In this document: positions 34,557 to 43,157 of the stretch, piece after piece
Numbering within the stretch: position 1 is the first letter of the stretch
Layout: every line of letters begins with the position of its first letter
Assembly (NCBI GenBank): GCA_014163555.1
Contig: JACJGO010000001.1
Location: 310,001 to 374,000 of the forward strand
Direction: 5' to 3'
From: Flavisolibacter longurius
GTDB taxonomy: Bacteria > Bacteroidota > Bacteroidia > Chitinophagales > Chitinophagaceae
Length of the DNA: 64,000 bases
Notes under the pieces: generated by a model
Told to the model about the DNA's origin: nothing
Seen by the model: only the letters and a program-made list of their open reading frames with translations
Database searches by the model: none
Position numbers and translations under genes: made by a program

Positions 34557-36527
34557 TTAATCTCCAATCCGTTTCAGCTTCACGTTGGTTACCGGCGCCA
34601 CAATTAGAGGGAATTTCTCAACCACCACAGTGCTGGCATCCAGGCCAAAGCCCCGTTCTTCCGAAAGCGAGACCTCTTTGAGCCAGAAATGGAATTTCAT
34701 GATCAACCGCTCAAAGAATGGCAGGTCGTTATCCTGGCTCAGGTATTTTTCCATTACCACAAAGCTGAAATCTCCCGTTACCTTACCCCGCTCAAGGCTT
34801 TCGTAGCGGCTGATGATGTTCACTTCTTTGTTGGCCACCAGGTCCTCTACCACTTTCCGGAACAGGAGGTTGATCCGGGGTTCTACCCGGAAACCAAGCC
34901 TAAAATCAATGCGGATGATATCATTCGGAATAATGTGCTCCACCTTGTACTCCATGGTATACGGCTCATCCAACGTGTCTACATGTACAAACCAATAGAT
35001 ATCGGCCCGCTTTGGCTTTTTGCTGAGAATGGAATAAATGATCTTGTGCTCAATTTCTTTTGGATTATCGGCACTGGTCAGGTAAACGAGGTGCGTGGCG
35101 TATTTGGGTACTGACCGGTCATTGCTAAGTTCCTGGATCTTAGGAATGTAATGCTCCAGGCGCACAAATTCCACGTAACGGTTTTTGATCTTGCGTGCCC
35201 GGAACCAGACAAACATTACACCGAACATGACACCACCAATCAGCAAAGAAATATAACCGCCCTGGGCAAATTTGTGTAGCAAGGCATATAAGAAAAGAAT
35301 CTCCAGCAGGATATAAAACCCAAGAAACAGCCAGATCAGGGCTGGTTTTACCCGTCGGGAAATCAGGAAGTTCGAAAACAGGACCGTCGTCATCAGCATG
35401 GTAATAATGATGGCAAGTCCATAGGCTGCCTCCATGCGGGAGGAGGTTTGGAAATAAAGTACAATGCCTACGCAACCTAAGAACATGAGAAGATTGAGGC
35501 TGGGAATAAATAACTGCCCTTTTTCTTCCGAAGGATAACGAATTTTCAATTTTGGCCAGAGATTCAGCCGCATGGCTTCACTGATCAGTGTAAACGATCC
35601 GGAGATCATGGCCTGGCTTGCAATAACAGCAGCGCTGGTAGCAACTACTACACCTATGATGATAAACCATTCGGGCATCAGGTCATAAAATGCATTGATG
35701 CCAAGCTGGGTCCTTACTTCTTCAGTAACAAACAGCCCGTTATGATGCTTTAAAAGGTTGGCGCCCTGCCCCAAGTAATTCAGTACGAGGCAGGTTTTTA
35801 CAAAGATCCAGGAGGTGCGAATGTTGCCGCGGCCGCAATGCCCCAGGTCGCTGTAAAGGGCTTCGGCACCTGTTGTACAAAGAAAAACCGCTCCCAGGAG
35901 CAACAAAGCATGCGGGTAGGTAATCAAAAAACTCACAGCATAATATGGGCTGAACGCCTTTAATATCCTGAAGTCATCTGACAGGTGAATAATGCCCAGG
36001 ATAGCCAGCATTGAAAACCAAATAAACATAACCGGACCAAACAGCCTGCCGATAGACGCCGTACCGAACTGCTGCAGGAAAAAGAACATGGCCAGGATCA
36101 CCAGTACGATATAAACCACATACTGATCGATGTTGTTGAAATAAGAAATTTCCCGCAGGCCCTCCACAGCAGACGTAATGGAGATGGGCGGTGTAATAAT
36201 CCCATCAGCCAAAAGAGCCCCGCCGCCAATCATAGCCGGCACTACCAGCCATCGTTTTTGCCTTCGCACCAAGGCATACAGCGCAAATGTTCCGCCTTCC
36301 CCCCGGTTGTCAGCCCGAAGGATCAGCCAAACATATTTTACTGTGGTTTGAAGTGTAATGGTCCAGATAATACAGGAAAGGCTGCCAATGATCAGGTTTT
36401 CATCAATGCGGTGGTCTTTTATGATAGCGTTGAAAACATAGAGAGGGGAAGTTCCGATATCGCCATAAATAATGCCCAGGGCCACAATCAATCCGGCTGT
36501 GGTAACTCTGTTAAGTGGTATTCTCAC
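34557..36527 (-). CDS. kup: KUP/HAK/KT-family potassium uptake transporter
   Basis: 656 residues from the GTG at 36527. It opens RIPLNRVTTAGLIVALG, then GIIYGDIGTSPLYV, the diagnostic Kup signature, followed by GEGGTFALYALVRR and about 12 hydrophobic segments. A soluble C-terminal domain of about 200 residues completes it. The function is proton-coupled K+ uptake across the inner membrane. An ATG at 36602 would add 25 residues, but a perfect TACCTTTG -7 box (36562-36555) lies inside that extension and the family begins where the GTG is, so the GTG is preferred. Confidence 0.93.
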   Translation of the reverse strand: MRIPLNRVTTAGLIVALGIIYGDIGTSPLYVFNAIIKDHRIDENLIIGSLSCIIWTITLQTTVKYVWLILRADNRGEGGTFALYALVRRQKRWLVVPAMIGGGALLADGIITPPISITSAVEGLREISYFNNIDQYVVYIVLVILAMFFFLQQFGTASIGRLFGPVMFIWFSMLAILGIIHLSDDFRILKAFSPYYAVSFLITYPHALLLLGAVFLCTTGAEALYSDLGHCGRGNIRTSWIFVKTCLVLNYLGQGANLLKHHNGLFVTEEVRTQLGINAFYDLMPEWFIIIGVVVATSAAVIASQAMISGSFTLISEAMRLNLWPKLKIRYPSEEKGQLFIPSLNLLMFLGCVGIVLYFQTSSRMEAAYGLAIIITMLMTTVLFSNFLISRRVKPALIWLFLGFYILLEILFLYALLHKFAQGGYISLLIGGVMFGVMFVWFRARKIKNRYVEFVRLEHYIPKIQELSNDRSVPKYATHLVYLTSADNPKEIEHKIIYSILSKKPKRADIYWFVHVDTLDEPYTMEYKVEHIIPNDIIRIDFRLGFRVEPRINLLFRKVVEDLVANKEVNIISRYESLERGKVTGDFSFVVMEKYLSQDNDLPFFERLIMKFHFWLKEVSLSEERGFGLDASTVVVEKFPLIVAPVTNVKLKRIGD

Positions 36528-36554
36528 AATATGCCTGTTTAATTTGGCAGTTGA

Positions 36555-36562
36555 CAAAGGTA
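36555..36562 (-). promoter_or_regulatory. putative -7 promoter box (TACCTTTG) for kup
   Basis: Perfect TAnnTTTG on the minus strand, about 28 nt upstream of the preferred GTG start and downstream of the alternative ATG at 36602. Confidence 0.45.
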
Positions 36563-36705
36563 TACGGAAAAAGGTATGCCGATATACACGAAAAAATAAC
36601 ATTTCTGGTCACGTCCGGTGGAAAAAGGATGCAGCCAAAGCATTTTTCTTACCGTCTTTATAACAAAACATCGCCTAATTTTAGTTTTAAAACGATCTCG
36701 CCTGT

Positions 36706-38232
36706 ATGTATAAATTCTTTATAGCAGTATCCTGTTTTGTTTTTTTTACCGCCCTTACCTCCCACGCACAAAAAATTGTGTATTCCGATATCGATGATGA
36801 TGACAACCGCCGCATGCAGTTTGAAATAATCGGCAAGGTGCAGGGCAACTTCCTGATCTATAAAAATATCCGCAACAAAAACTATATCTCCGTTTACAAC
36901 AATGAAATGGAGCAGGTTACCCGTGAGGAAATGGATTTTGCTTCCGATGACCGCATTCTGAATATCGATTTCGTCCCGTTTCAGGATTTCACCTACATGA
37001 TCTACCAGTTTGAGAAAAAACGGGTGGTGTATTGCAATGCCGTTAAAATCGATGGATCGGGCAAGCGCTCTTCAGAAGTAATGACTTTGGATACAGCCCA
37101 TATCGGCTTTGGTGGTAACAATAAGATCTACAATACCATTTTCAGTGAGGATAAATCGAAACTGATGGTTTTTAAGATCAATTCTAAAAACCGGGAACGT
37201 TATATCCTGACCACGCTCCTTTTCGACAACAGCCTGACTCCTATTCGTCGGTCGCAGATGGTGATTCCCATGGAAGAATACAAGGATGCGCTGGAAGAAT
37301 TTCAGATTGACAATGACGGCGACCTGGTTTTCACCAAGTTCACCCGGAATAACAACGAAACCATTCAGGGATCGCAACTGATGTACAAAGCGGCCATGAT
37401 CGACACCTTGCTCACCATCAACGTACAGCCGGAAAAGCTTTTCCTCGATAACCTGCACATTAAGGCGGACAATGCCAACGACCGTTTTTTTGTCACCTCG
37501 TTTTATTACAGCAAGAAACGCGGCGATGTGGAAGGATTTTATTTCTATGTTTGGGACAAGGCAACCCGTCAACCCGTTCTGCAAAACAGCATTGCCCTCA
37601 GCGAAGAGCTTCGCCGGGAAGCCAGGGGTAATAACACCAATGTAAAGTCTGCCTTTAACGATTATTTTATCCGCAACATTATTGTTCGCCGCGACGGTGG
37701 CTTTATCATCAACACCGAATCGTACTACACCACCTCACGGGGAGGACAATGGAACCGTTTCAATTATCTCTATGGCTACCCCATGAGCATGTACGATTAT
37801 TACAGTGTGTATTCGCCTTATAATTCCTGGTACTGGCGCCGTGGCAATATGTTCAACGGACGGAGCAATGTTCGGTACAATGCCGACAACATTACCGTGC
37901 TATCGTTCAACAATACCGGTAACCTAGAGTGGAGCAACGTGATTCACAAGGAGCAGTTTGACGATGAATCGGATGATCGAATCTCCTATCAGACCATGAA
38001 TACCGGCGGCCAGATTCATTACGTTTTTAATATTGATGAAAAGCGGGCCCTCCTGCTCAACGATTTTACGCTTTCACCCGACGGGCAAATCACCCGGAAC
38101 CCTACCCTAAAAAATCTGGATCGGGGTTTTGAGTTTATGCCCAAGTTTGGAAAACAGGTGAGCAGCTACCAGATGATTATCCCCTGTTACTACAGAAACA
38201 GCATTTGCTTTGCAAAAGTGGAATTTAATTGA
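36706..38232 (+). CDS. exported protein of unknown function
   Basis: 508 residues with a signal peptide (FFIAVSCFVFFTALTSHAQ) and otherwise soluble. It is rich in beta-strand-like segments with repeated short DxD/N turns (YSDIDDDDNRRMQFEIIG, LEEFQIDNDGDLVFTKF, LLNDFTLSPDGQI), suggesting a propeller or other all-beta fold. A Tyr/Trp/Asn-rich insert (about 340-385, YGYPMSMYDYYSVYSPY) stands out. It recurs in Bacteroidota genomes but I know no function. It is followed after 12 nt by a membrane protein gene, probably one operon. Confidence 0.8.
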   Translation: MYKFFIAVSCFVFFTALTSHAQKIVYSDIDDDDNRRMQFEIIGKVQGNFLIYKNIRNKNYISVYNNEMEQVTREEMDFASDDRILNIDFVPFQDFTYMIYQFEKKRVVYCNAVKIDGSGKRSSEVMTLDTAHIGFGGNNKIYNTIFSEDKSKLMVFKINSKNRERYILTTLLFDNSLTPIRRSQMVIPMEEYKDALEEFQIDNDGDLVFTKFTRNNNETIQGSQLMYKAAMIDTLLTINVQPEKLFLDNLHIKADNANDRFFVTSFYYSKKRGDVEGFYFYVWDKATRQPVLQNSIALSEELRREARGNNTNVKSAFNDYFIRNIIVRRDGGFIINTESYYTTSRGGQWNRFNYLYGYPMSMYDYYSVYSPYNSWYWRRGNMFNGRSNVRYNADNITVLSFNNTGNLEWSNVIHKEQFDDESDDRISYQTMNTGGQIHYVFNIDEKRALLLNDFTLSPDGQITRNPTLKNLDRGFEFMPKFGKQVSSYQMIIPCYYRNSICFAKVEFN

Positions 38233-38244
38233 TAGCATTGCCGG

Positions 38245-39237
38245 GTGATTTCCTTGTTCCGACAAAAAACCCCGGGTAATGTTATTGTGCTCCTGATTTT
38301 CAGCTTTCTGCTAAAGGCGCCGTTATTTCTTTACCCAAAGCCTGTAGTGGCTTCTGAAAATGACGAAGATCTTTACCATAGCCTGGCCGGCCTGCTGAAT
38401 TCGGCGGGAAACAGTGCTCCGTTATGGGCCTCGGTGGTTGCATTTTTACTCTTGTATATACAGGCGCTGATGATCAATTACCTGATGAATGCGTTTCGCA
38501 TGATGGGCAAACCTACGTACCTACCCGGTATGGCTTACCTTTTGGTCACCTCGCTCCTTCCCGAATGGAGTTTTCTTTCCTCCCCGCTGGTGGCGAGCAC
38601 ATTGATCATCCTGGCCTTCATTATCCTTTTCCGGCTATACAATCTGCAGGAAGCCAGTGGCCGTATATATAACATAGGCCTTTTGGTTGGAATCAGTTCT
38701 TATGTCTATTTTCCTTCGGCGGCCTTTACGATCTGTTTTTTGCTGGGCATGATGATCCTGAAGCCTTTCAAGCTGAACGAAATTGTACTGTTCTTTTTAG
38801 GCTGTTTGACACCGTATTATTTTTACGGCGCCTATCTTTTTCTGACCGACAACCTGAGTTTTGAAACCTTTGTCCCGCATGTTTCGGTACGGGTACCTGT
38901 CATAAAAAGCACTGTGTGGCTGGCGATCAGCACCCTGTTTTTGATGATTCCTTTTCTTGTCGGCGGTTTTTTTGTACAGGGGCAACTGCACAAAATGCTG
39001 ATCCAGGTGCGGAAAAACTGGAGCATCGTTCTGCTGTACCTGGTCCTGGCTTTTTTTGTACCTTTTATCAATACCTATACTTCGTTCAGCAACTGGGTAT
39101 TGGTAGCCGTGCCTTTTGCCTGCTTTCATGCGGCTACTTATTTTTACATGAACAGCAAGTTGGTTGCGAATCTTATTTTCTTTCTCACTGTGGGCTTTAT
39201 CTTTTACCTGCAATATGGCACTGTACTTTGGCACTGA
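38245..39237 (+). CDS. polytopic membrane protein (DUF6427-like)
   Basis: 330 residues with about nine to ten hydrophobic segments and an N-terminus ISLFRQKTPGNVIVLLI that recurs in Bacteroidota proteins of the DUF6427 type. The start codon is GTG at 38245. It lies 12 nt after the upstream exported-protein gene, so the two are probably co-transcribed and may form one envelope function. No catalytic motif is visible. The family name is from memory and less certain than the membrane topology. Confidence 0.75.
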   Translation: MISLFRQKTPGNVIVLLIFSFLLKAPLFLYPKPVVASENDEDLYHSLAGLLNSAGNSAPLWASVVAFLLLYIQALMINYLMNAFRMMGKPTYLPGMAYLLVTSLLPEWSFLSSPLVASTLIILAFIILFRLYNLQEASGRIYNIGLLVGISSYVYFPSAAFTICFLLGMMILKPFKLNEIVLFFLGCLTPYYFYGAYLFLTDNLSFETFVPHVSVRVPVIKSTVWLAISTLFLMIPFLVGGFFVQGQLHKMLIQVRKNWSIVLLYLVLAFFVPFINTYTSFSNWVLVAVPFACFHAATYFYMNSKLVANLIFFLTVGFIFYLQYGTVLWH

Positions 39238-39302
39238 TAGGTATTGAGATATTAATTATTGGTAATAACCATTTTGTAACCTGATTAAAACGATTTCTAC
39301 TA

Positions 39303-39337
39303 AAAAAGCCTGCACTTTTGGTGCAGGCTTTCTAATT
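39303..39337 (-). terminator. intrinsic terminator downstream of glnN
   Basis: Stem AAAGCCTGCAC / GTGCAGGCTTT (39305-39315 with 39321-39331), loop TTTTG. A T-run follows on the minus strand. It may serve the convergent membrane-protein gene as well. Confidence 0.8.
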
Positions 39338-39349
39338 TATGGCTTTTGC

Positions 39350-41539
39350 TTAGCGCATGAACAGGAGTTCGCGGTATTTCGGCAGATACCATTCGCGGTC
39401 ATCCACCATCTGCTCTAGTTTGTCAACATGATAACGCAAGGCGTCAAAATACGCTTCTTTCACGTCGTTGCAGTAAGCAATGGCTTTCTCACGGGTATCT
39501 TCAATGGCATTGCACTTTTTGCGGGCTTCGATCATTTCTACCGTCAGGCGGCTGGCCTCATTGATGTGCCTTGAGATTTTATTCAACACGGCCGTGCGCT
39601 GGTCGCAGGTACCTTCTGCCACACCAACTTCCCGAAGGCCACGGATGTTCTCTACCAGTGTGTTCTGGTATTTTACAGCAGCCGGAAAAACATACGAGGT
39701 CATGATCTCGGCCATAATACGGCTTTCGATCTGCACCTTTTTAATGTATTTCTCCAACTCAATTTCATGGCGGGCTTCCAGCTCGGCATGGTTGTATACC
39801 TTATTATTTTCGAAAAGCTTTTTGGCTTTGTCTGTCACCATGGCATCCAGCGCCAGCGGTGTGGTTTTCAAATTGGGCAAACCACGTCTTTCGGCTTCTT
39901 TCTCCCACTCCTCGCTGTAGCCGTTGCCTTCAAAAAGAATTTTTTCGCTGGAAACAATGTATTCTTTCAGGATGTGCAGGATGGCAATTTCTTTTTTCTC
40001 GCCTTTTTCAATCAACCCATCTACTTCCTTTTTGAAATTCCGCAGTGTTTCGGCCATGATGGTATTTAATACAGTCATGGCATTGCCACAATTGGCTGTT
40101 GAACCTACCGCACGGAACTCAAATTTATTTCCGGTAAAGGCGAATGGCGAGGTCCGGTTGCGGTCAGTGTTATCGAGCAACAATTCCGGAATGCTGCGGT
40201 GGATGTCTATTTTGAGCATGCTCTCATCCTGTTCGTCAAACTTATCGCCTACTCTTTCCTTTACATCTTCCAGCACACGGGTCAGGTATTGTCCGATGAA
40301 TACGGAAATGATAGCCGGCGGCGCTTCATTGGCTCCCAGGCGGAAGTCGTTGGATGCAGAGGCAATGGCAGCACGCAGCAGATCTGCATGATCGTGGACG
40401 GCTTTGATGGCATTGACAAAAAATGTCAGGAACATCAGGTTGGTCTTTGGCGTTTTGCCCGGTGCCAGCAAGTTAACGCCGGTATCGGTAGCCAAACTCC
40501 AGTTATTATGCTTTCCGCTTCCGTTGATGCCGGCAAATGGTTTTTCGTGCAACAGCACACGCAGGCGGTGACGGGCTGCCACCCGGTTCATTACATCCAT
40601 CAGCAGGGTGTTATGATCCACGGCGATGTTCACCTCTTCAAAAATGGGTGCACACTCAAACTGCGCAGGCGCCACTTCATTATGACGGGTACGAAGGGGA
40701 ATCCCCAAGCGATAGCTTTCCTCTTCAAAATCACGCATGAAAGCATACACACGTTCGGGGATAGAACCGAAATAATGATCTTCAAGCTGCTGGTTTTTTG
40801 CGGAATTGTGACCAAACACTGTGCGGCCGCACATAACTAGGTCCGGGCGGGCATTGAACAGACCCTCGTCTACTACAAAATATTCCTGCTCCCAACCCAG
40901 GGTAGGCGTTACTCTTTCTACATTCCGATCGAAATAGTTACAGACATCCACCGCGGCCTTGTCAATGGCTTCCAGGGCCTTTAACAGTGGTGCTTTATAA
41001 TCCAGCGATTCGCCGGTATAGGAAATAAAAATGGTTGGAATGCAAAGGGTTTTGCCATAGCCAATATCCATGATAAAAGCCGGCGAAGAAGGATCCCACG
41101 CCGTGTAGCCGCGGGCCTCAAACGTAGCCCGCAGGCCACCGCTGGGAAAGCTGGAGGCATCGGGCTCCTGTTGAATCAGGGCATCACCATCGAACTGTTC
41201 AATGGGTGTGCCGTCACTTTTTAAGGTAAAAAAGGAATCGTGTTTTTCAGCTGTTGTACCGGTAAGGGGTTGAAACCAGTGCGTAAAATGGGTGACGCCT
41301 TTCGACTCCGACCAGGCACGAATTCCATTCGCAATTTGTGCCGCCATGGAACGGTCAATCTTTTGCCCGGCCCTTACCGAGGCAATAAGGCTTTTAAAGG
41401 CCTCATCACTCAGAAACTGGCGGGCAACCTGGTGAGTAAAAACGTTTTCGGCAAATATTGCCGTGATTTTTGCGCATCCGGGAGTGGTGGGCTCTGCAGA
41501 TGTTTGTAAATTGGACAAAGCTTGAAAACGAAGCGACAT
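39350..41539 (-). CDS. glnN: glutamine synthetase type III
   Basis: 729 residues from the ATG at 41539 (MSLRFQALSN), the size of GSIII, far larger than GlnA. Family features include FPSGGLRATFEARGYTAWDP, the ATP/glutamate-binding TPTLGWEQEYFVVDE, RTRHNEVAPAQFE, FAGINGSGKHNNWSL and DRNRTSPFAFTGNKFEFRA. Cytosolic ATP-dependent amination of glutamate. With gdhA 13 kb away the window carries both ammonium-assimilation routes. An extension to 41575 is possible, but the family-like start is at 41539. Confidence 0.95.
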   Translation of the reverse strand: MSLRFQALSNLQTSAEPTTPGCAKITAIFAENVFTHQVARQFLSDEAFKSLIASVRAGQKIDRSMAAQIANGIRAWSESKGVTHFTHWFQPLTGTTAEKHDSFFTLKSDGTPIEQFDGDALIQQEPDASSFPSGGLRATFEARGYTAWDPSSPAFIMDIGYGKTLCIPTIFISYTGESLDYKAPLLKALEAIDKAAVDVCNYFDRNVERVTPTLGWEQEYFVVDEGLFNARPDLVMCGRTVFGHNSAKNQQLEDHYFGSIPERVYAFMRDFEEESYRLGIPLRTRHNEVAPAQFECAPIFEEVNIAVDHNTLLMDVMNRVAARHRLRVLLHEKPFAGINGSGKHNNWSLATDTGVNLLAPGKTPKTNLMFLTFFVNAIKAVHDHADLLRAAIASASNDFRLGANEAPPAIISVFIGQYLTRVLEDVKERVGDKFDEQDESMLKIDIHRSIPELLLDNTDRNRTSPFAFTGNKFEFRAVGSTANCGNAMTVLNTIMAETLRNFKKEVDGLIEKGEKKEIAILHILKEYIVSSEKILFEGNGYSEEWEKEAERRGLPNLKTTPLALDAMVTDKAKKLFENNKVYNHAELEARHEIELEKYIKKVQIESRIMAEIMTSYVFPAAVKYQNTLVENIRGLREVGVAEGTCDQRTAVLNKISRHINEASRLTVEMIEARKKCNAIEDTREKAIAYCNDVKEAYFDALRYHVDKLEQMVDDREWYLPKYRELLFMR

Positions 41540-41682
41540 AGACGAGATTTTTTTCAAAGAAAGAGAAAATCTCAAAAAAACTCTTCAAAATTTACAATTA
41601 AGATATGATCTCCACCGATTTGTTTCACTTATTTTGAAGAGTCGGCTTTCACTTTATAACTTCTGAGGTCTTTCTCATACAT

Positions 41683-42957
41683 TTAATTTTTTTTCATATT
41701 TCCATTAAATAAACTGCCAATCCGGCTCCAATCAGCCTGCGCCACAATTGGTATAAATAACAAAGTCAGCACAATGCTTCGGTAGCGAACAATAGCTCCG
41801 AGAATATTTACCGTATAACCGATCATCAGCAGCACAGAAAAGGCAAAAAAGAAACAAAACAAGGTAAATGCCTGTAGCTTAATTTTTTGCTTGCGGAAAA
41901 GGAGACAAGCCAACACGACCAGGAGAAGAAAATTTATTTCCACGGCCGCCGCCAATGATAACAGGTGTCGTACATCAGAAGGATAAGGACGAATAGTGCT
42001 CAGCGTAAAAGCATCCGGCAGGTTCGCTAGAAAACTGCCCACGGTTGGCTTTAGCCGGTCCACTTCAACCGCTGATCCACCGCCCAGATTCTGAAAAGCT
42101 TCCTGGCGTACGACCACTTCTTCAGGGAAATCAAGGCGTGGATGAATATATTTTCCTGTAAAAAACAAGAGAAAAAAGAGGGCATACACCAATCCAAAAA
42201 CTTTCCAGGACTCCCAGCTGAGTTTGCTAGCCATGATCCAGGCCAGCACGGCAGGCAATAATGGAATGACCATAAAATTTCGAAGAGCCAGCACCAACAC
42301 AAATCCCAGGAGCATACTGATTACGGCTACAAGCGTCAAAGGCTTTCCTTTTAGCAGGAAATACAAGGGGTAAAACATCATGACCATGCCCAGAAAAATT
42401 AGTCCGTCTTTGTGAAGTCCCGATGTCCAATACAAAAAAGAAGGCACCATGAACGTAGCGAGGATAATGGCCAGGCGATTTCCCGGGTAAAAATCCTGCA
42501 TAACCCGGTACAAACCAATTGGACCAAAAAGGGAGAGAAATGAATAAAAAATTACATTGACATAATAATTACCAAAGCTGGCAAGATTAAAAATGGCTAA
42601 GAGCTTGATAAAAAAGTTTCCTTTCAGATCGTTCCACCAGGAGTTCTCTACGGCCAGAAACTTAGCATAACCATCCTGGTAAGTATTGTGAAAAAGACTG
42701 CTGAAAAAATGCCCGGGGTCGGAAATAAGAATTTTATATTCTGTTAAGCTCTCAAAATGATAAGACCAAGTATCTACCATCTGTGCCAGTTCGCCATAAT
42801 ACACGCCGACCCAACCATAAAGGATACCAGCCATTACTTTCAATAGAAAAATGATCACTAACTGGGGCTTTGTAAGCCCTGAGGCAAGAAAAAAACGTGT
42901 TGTGGTAACCAGCCAAGCGAACAGGATCAAATAAGCAGCAAATACCAAGTGCTCCAA
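41683..42957 (-). CDS. polytopic membrane protein of unknown function
   Basis: 424 residues with about ten hydrophobic segments. A periplasmic-looking loop carries WSYHFESLTEYKILISDP and DGYAKFLAVENSWWNDL near the N-terminus. The layout (first loop with acidic/aromatic residues, then paired helices) resembles GT-C glycosyltransferases or O-antigen/EpsG-type polymerases, but no diagnostic motif is certain, so this is a guess. No neighbouring polysaccharide genes support it. Element F lies in the 200-bp divergent gap to purL. Confidence 0.75.
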   Translation of the reverse strand: MEHLVFAAYLILFAWLVTTTRFFLASGLTKPQLVIIFLLKVMAGILYGWVGVYYGELAQMVDTWSYHFESLTEYKILISDPGHFFSSLFHNTYQDGYAKFLAVENSWWNDLKGNFFIKLLAIFNLASFGNYYVNVIFYSFLSLFGPIGLYRVMQDFYPGNRLAIILATFMVPSFLYWTSGLHKDGLIFLGMVMMFYPLYFLLKGKPLTLVAVISMLLGFVLVLALRNFMVIPLLPAVLAWIMASKLSWESWKVFGLVYALFFLLFFTGKYIHPRLDFPEEVVVRQEAFQNLGGGSAVEVDRLKPTVGSFLANLPDAFTLSTIRPYPSDVRHLLSLAAAVEINFLLLVVLACLLFRKQKIKLQAFTLFCFFFAFSVLLMIGYTVNILGAIVRYRSIVLTLLFIPIVAQADWSRIGSLFNGNMKKN

Positions 42958-42996
42958 GAAGGTAATTTTAGCGGCACAAAATAAGGAAAAGGGGCT

Positions 42997-43130
42997 GGAG
43001 TTTGGGGTTTGGGGTTTGGTGTTGTTGCTTGATGGCAGAAATTCAAGCCATTCTGCAAGCAGCTACGAATTGTAAAAAGAAAGAGAAATGCAAGATTAAA
43101 CCCAAACTCCCAACACCAAACCCCAAACTC
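42997..43130. repeat. heptad-repeat inverted element F (GGTTTGG family)
   Basis: Arm 1 (42997-43024) reads AGTTTGG GGTTTGG GGTTTGG TGTTG. Arm 2 (43101-43130) reads CCAAACT CCCAACA CCAAACC CCAAACT. Period seven, arms near-perfect reverse complements about 76 bp apart. The purL promoter box begins 4 nt after arm 2. Confidence 0.7.
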
Positions 43131-43133
43131 TCT

Positions 43134-43141
43134 TAGCTTTG
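43134..43141 (+). promoter_or_regulatory. putative -7 promoter box (TAGCTTTG) for purL
   Basis: Perfect TAnnTTTG. Transcription would start about 10 nt before the ATG at 43158. It directly abuts element F. Confidence 0.5.
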
Positions 43142-43157
43142 CGCCTTTCTACCACGT

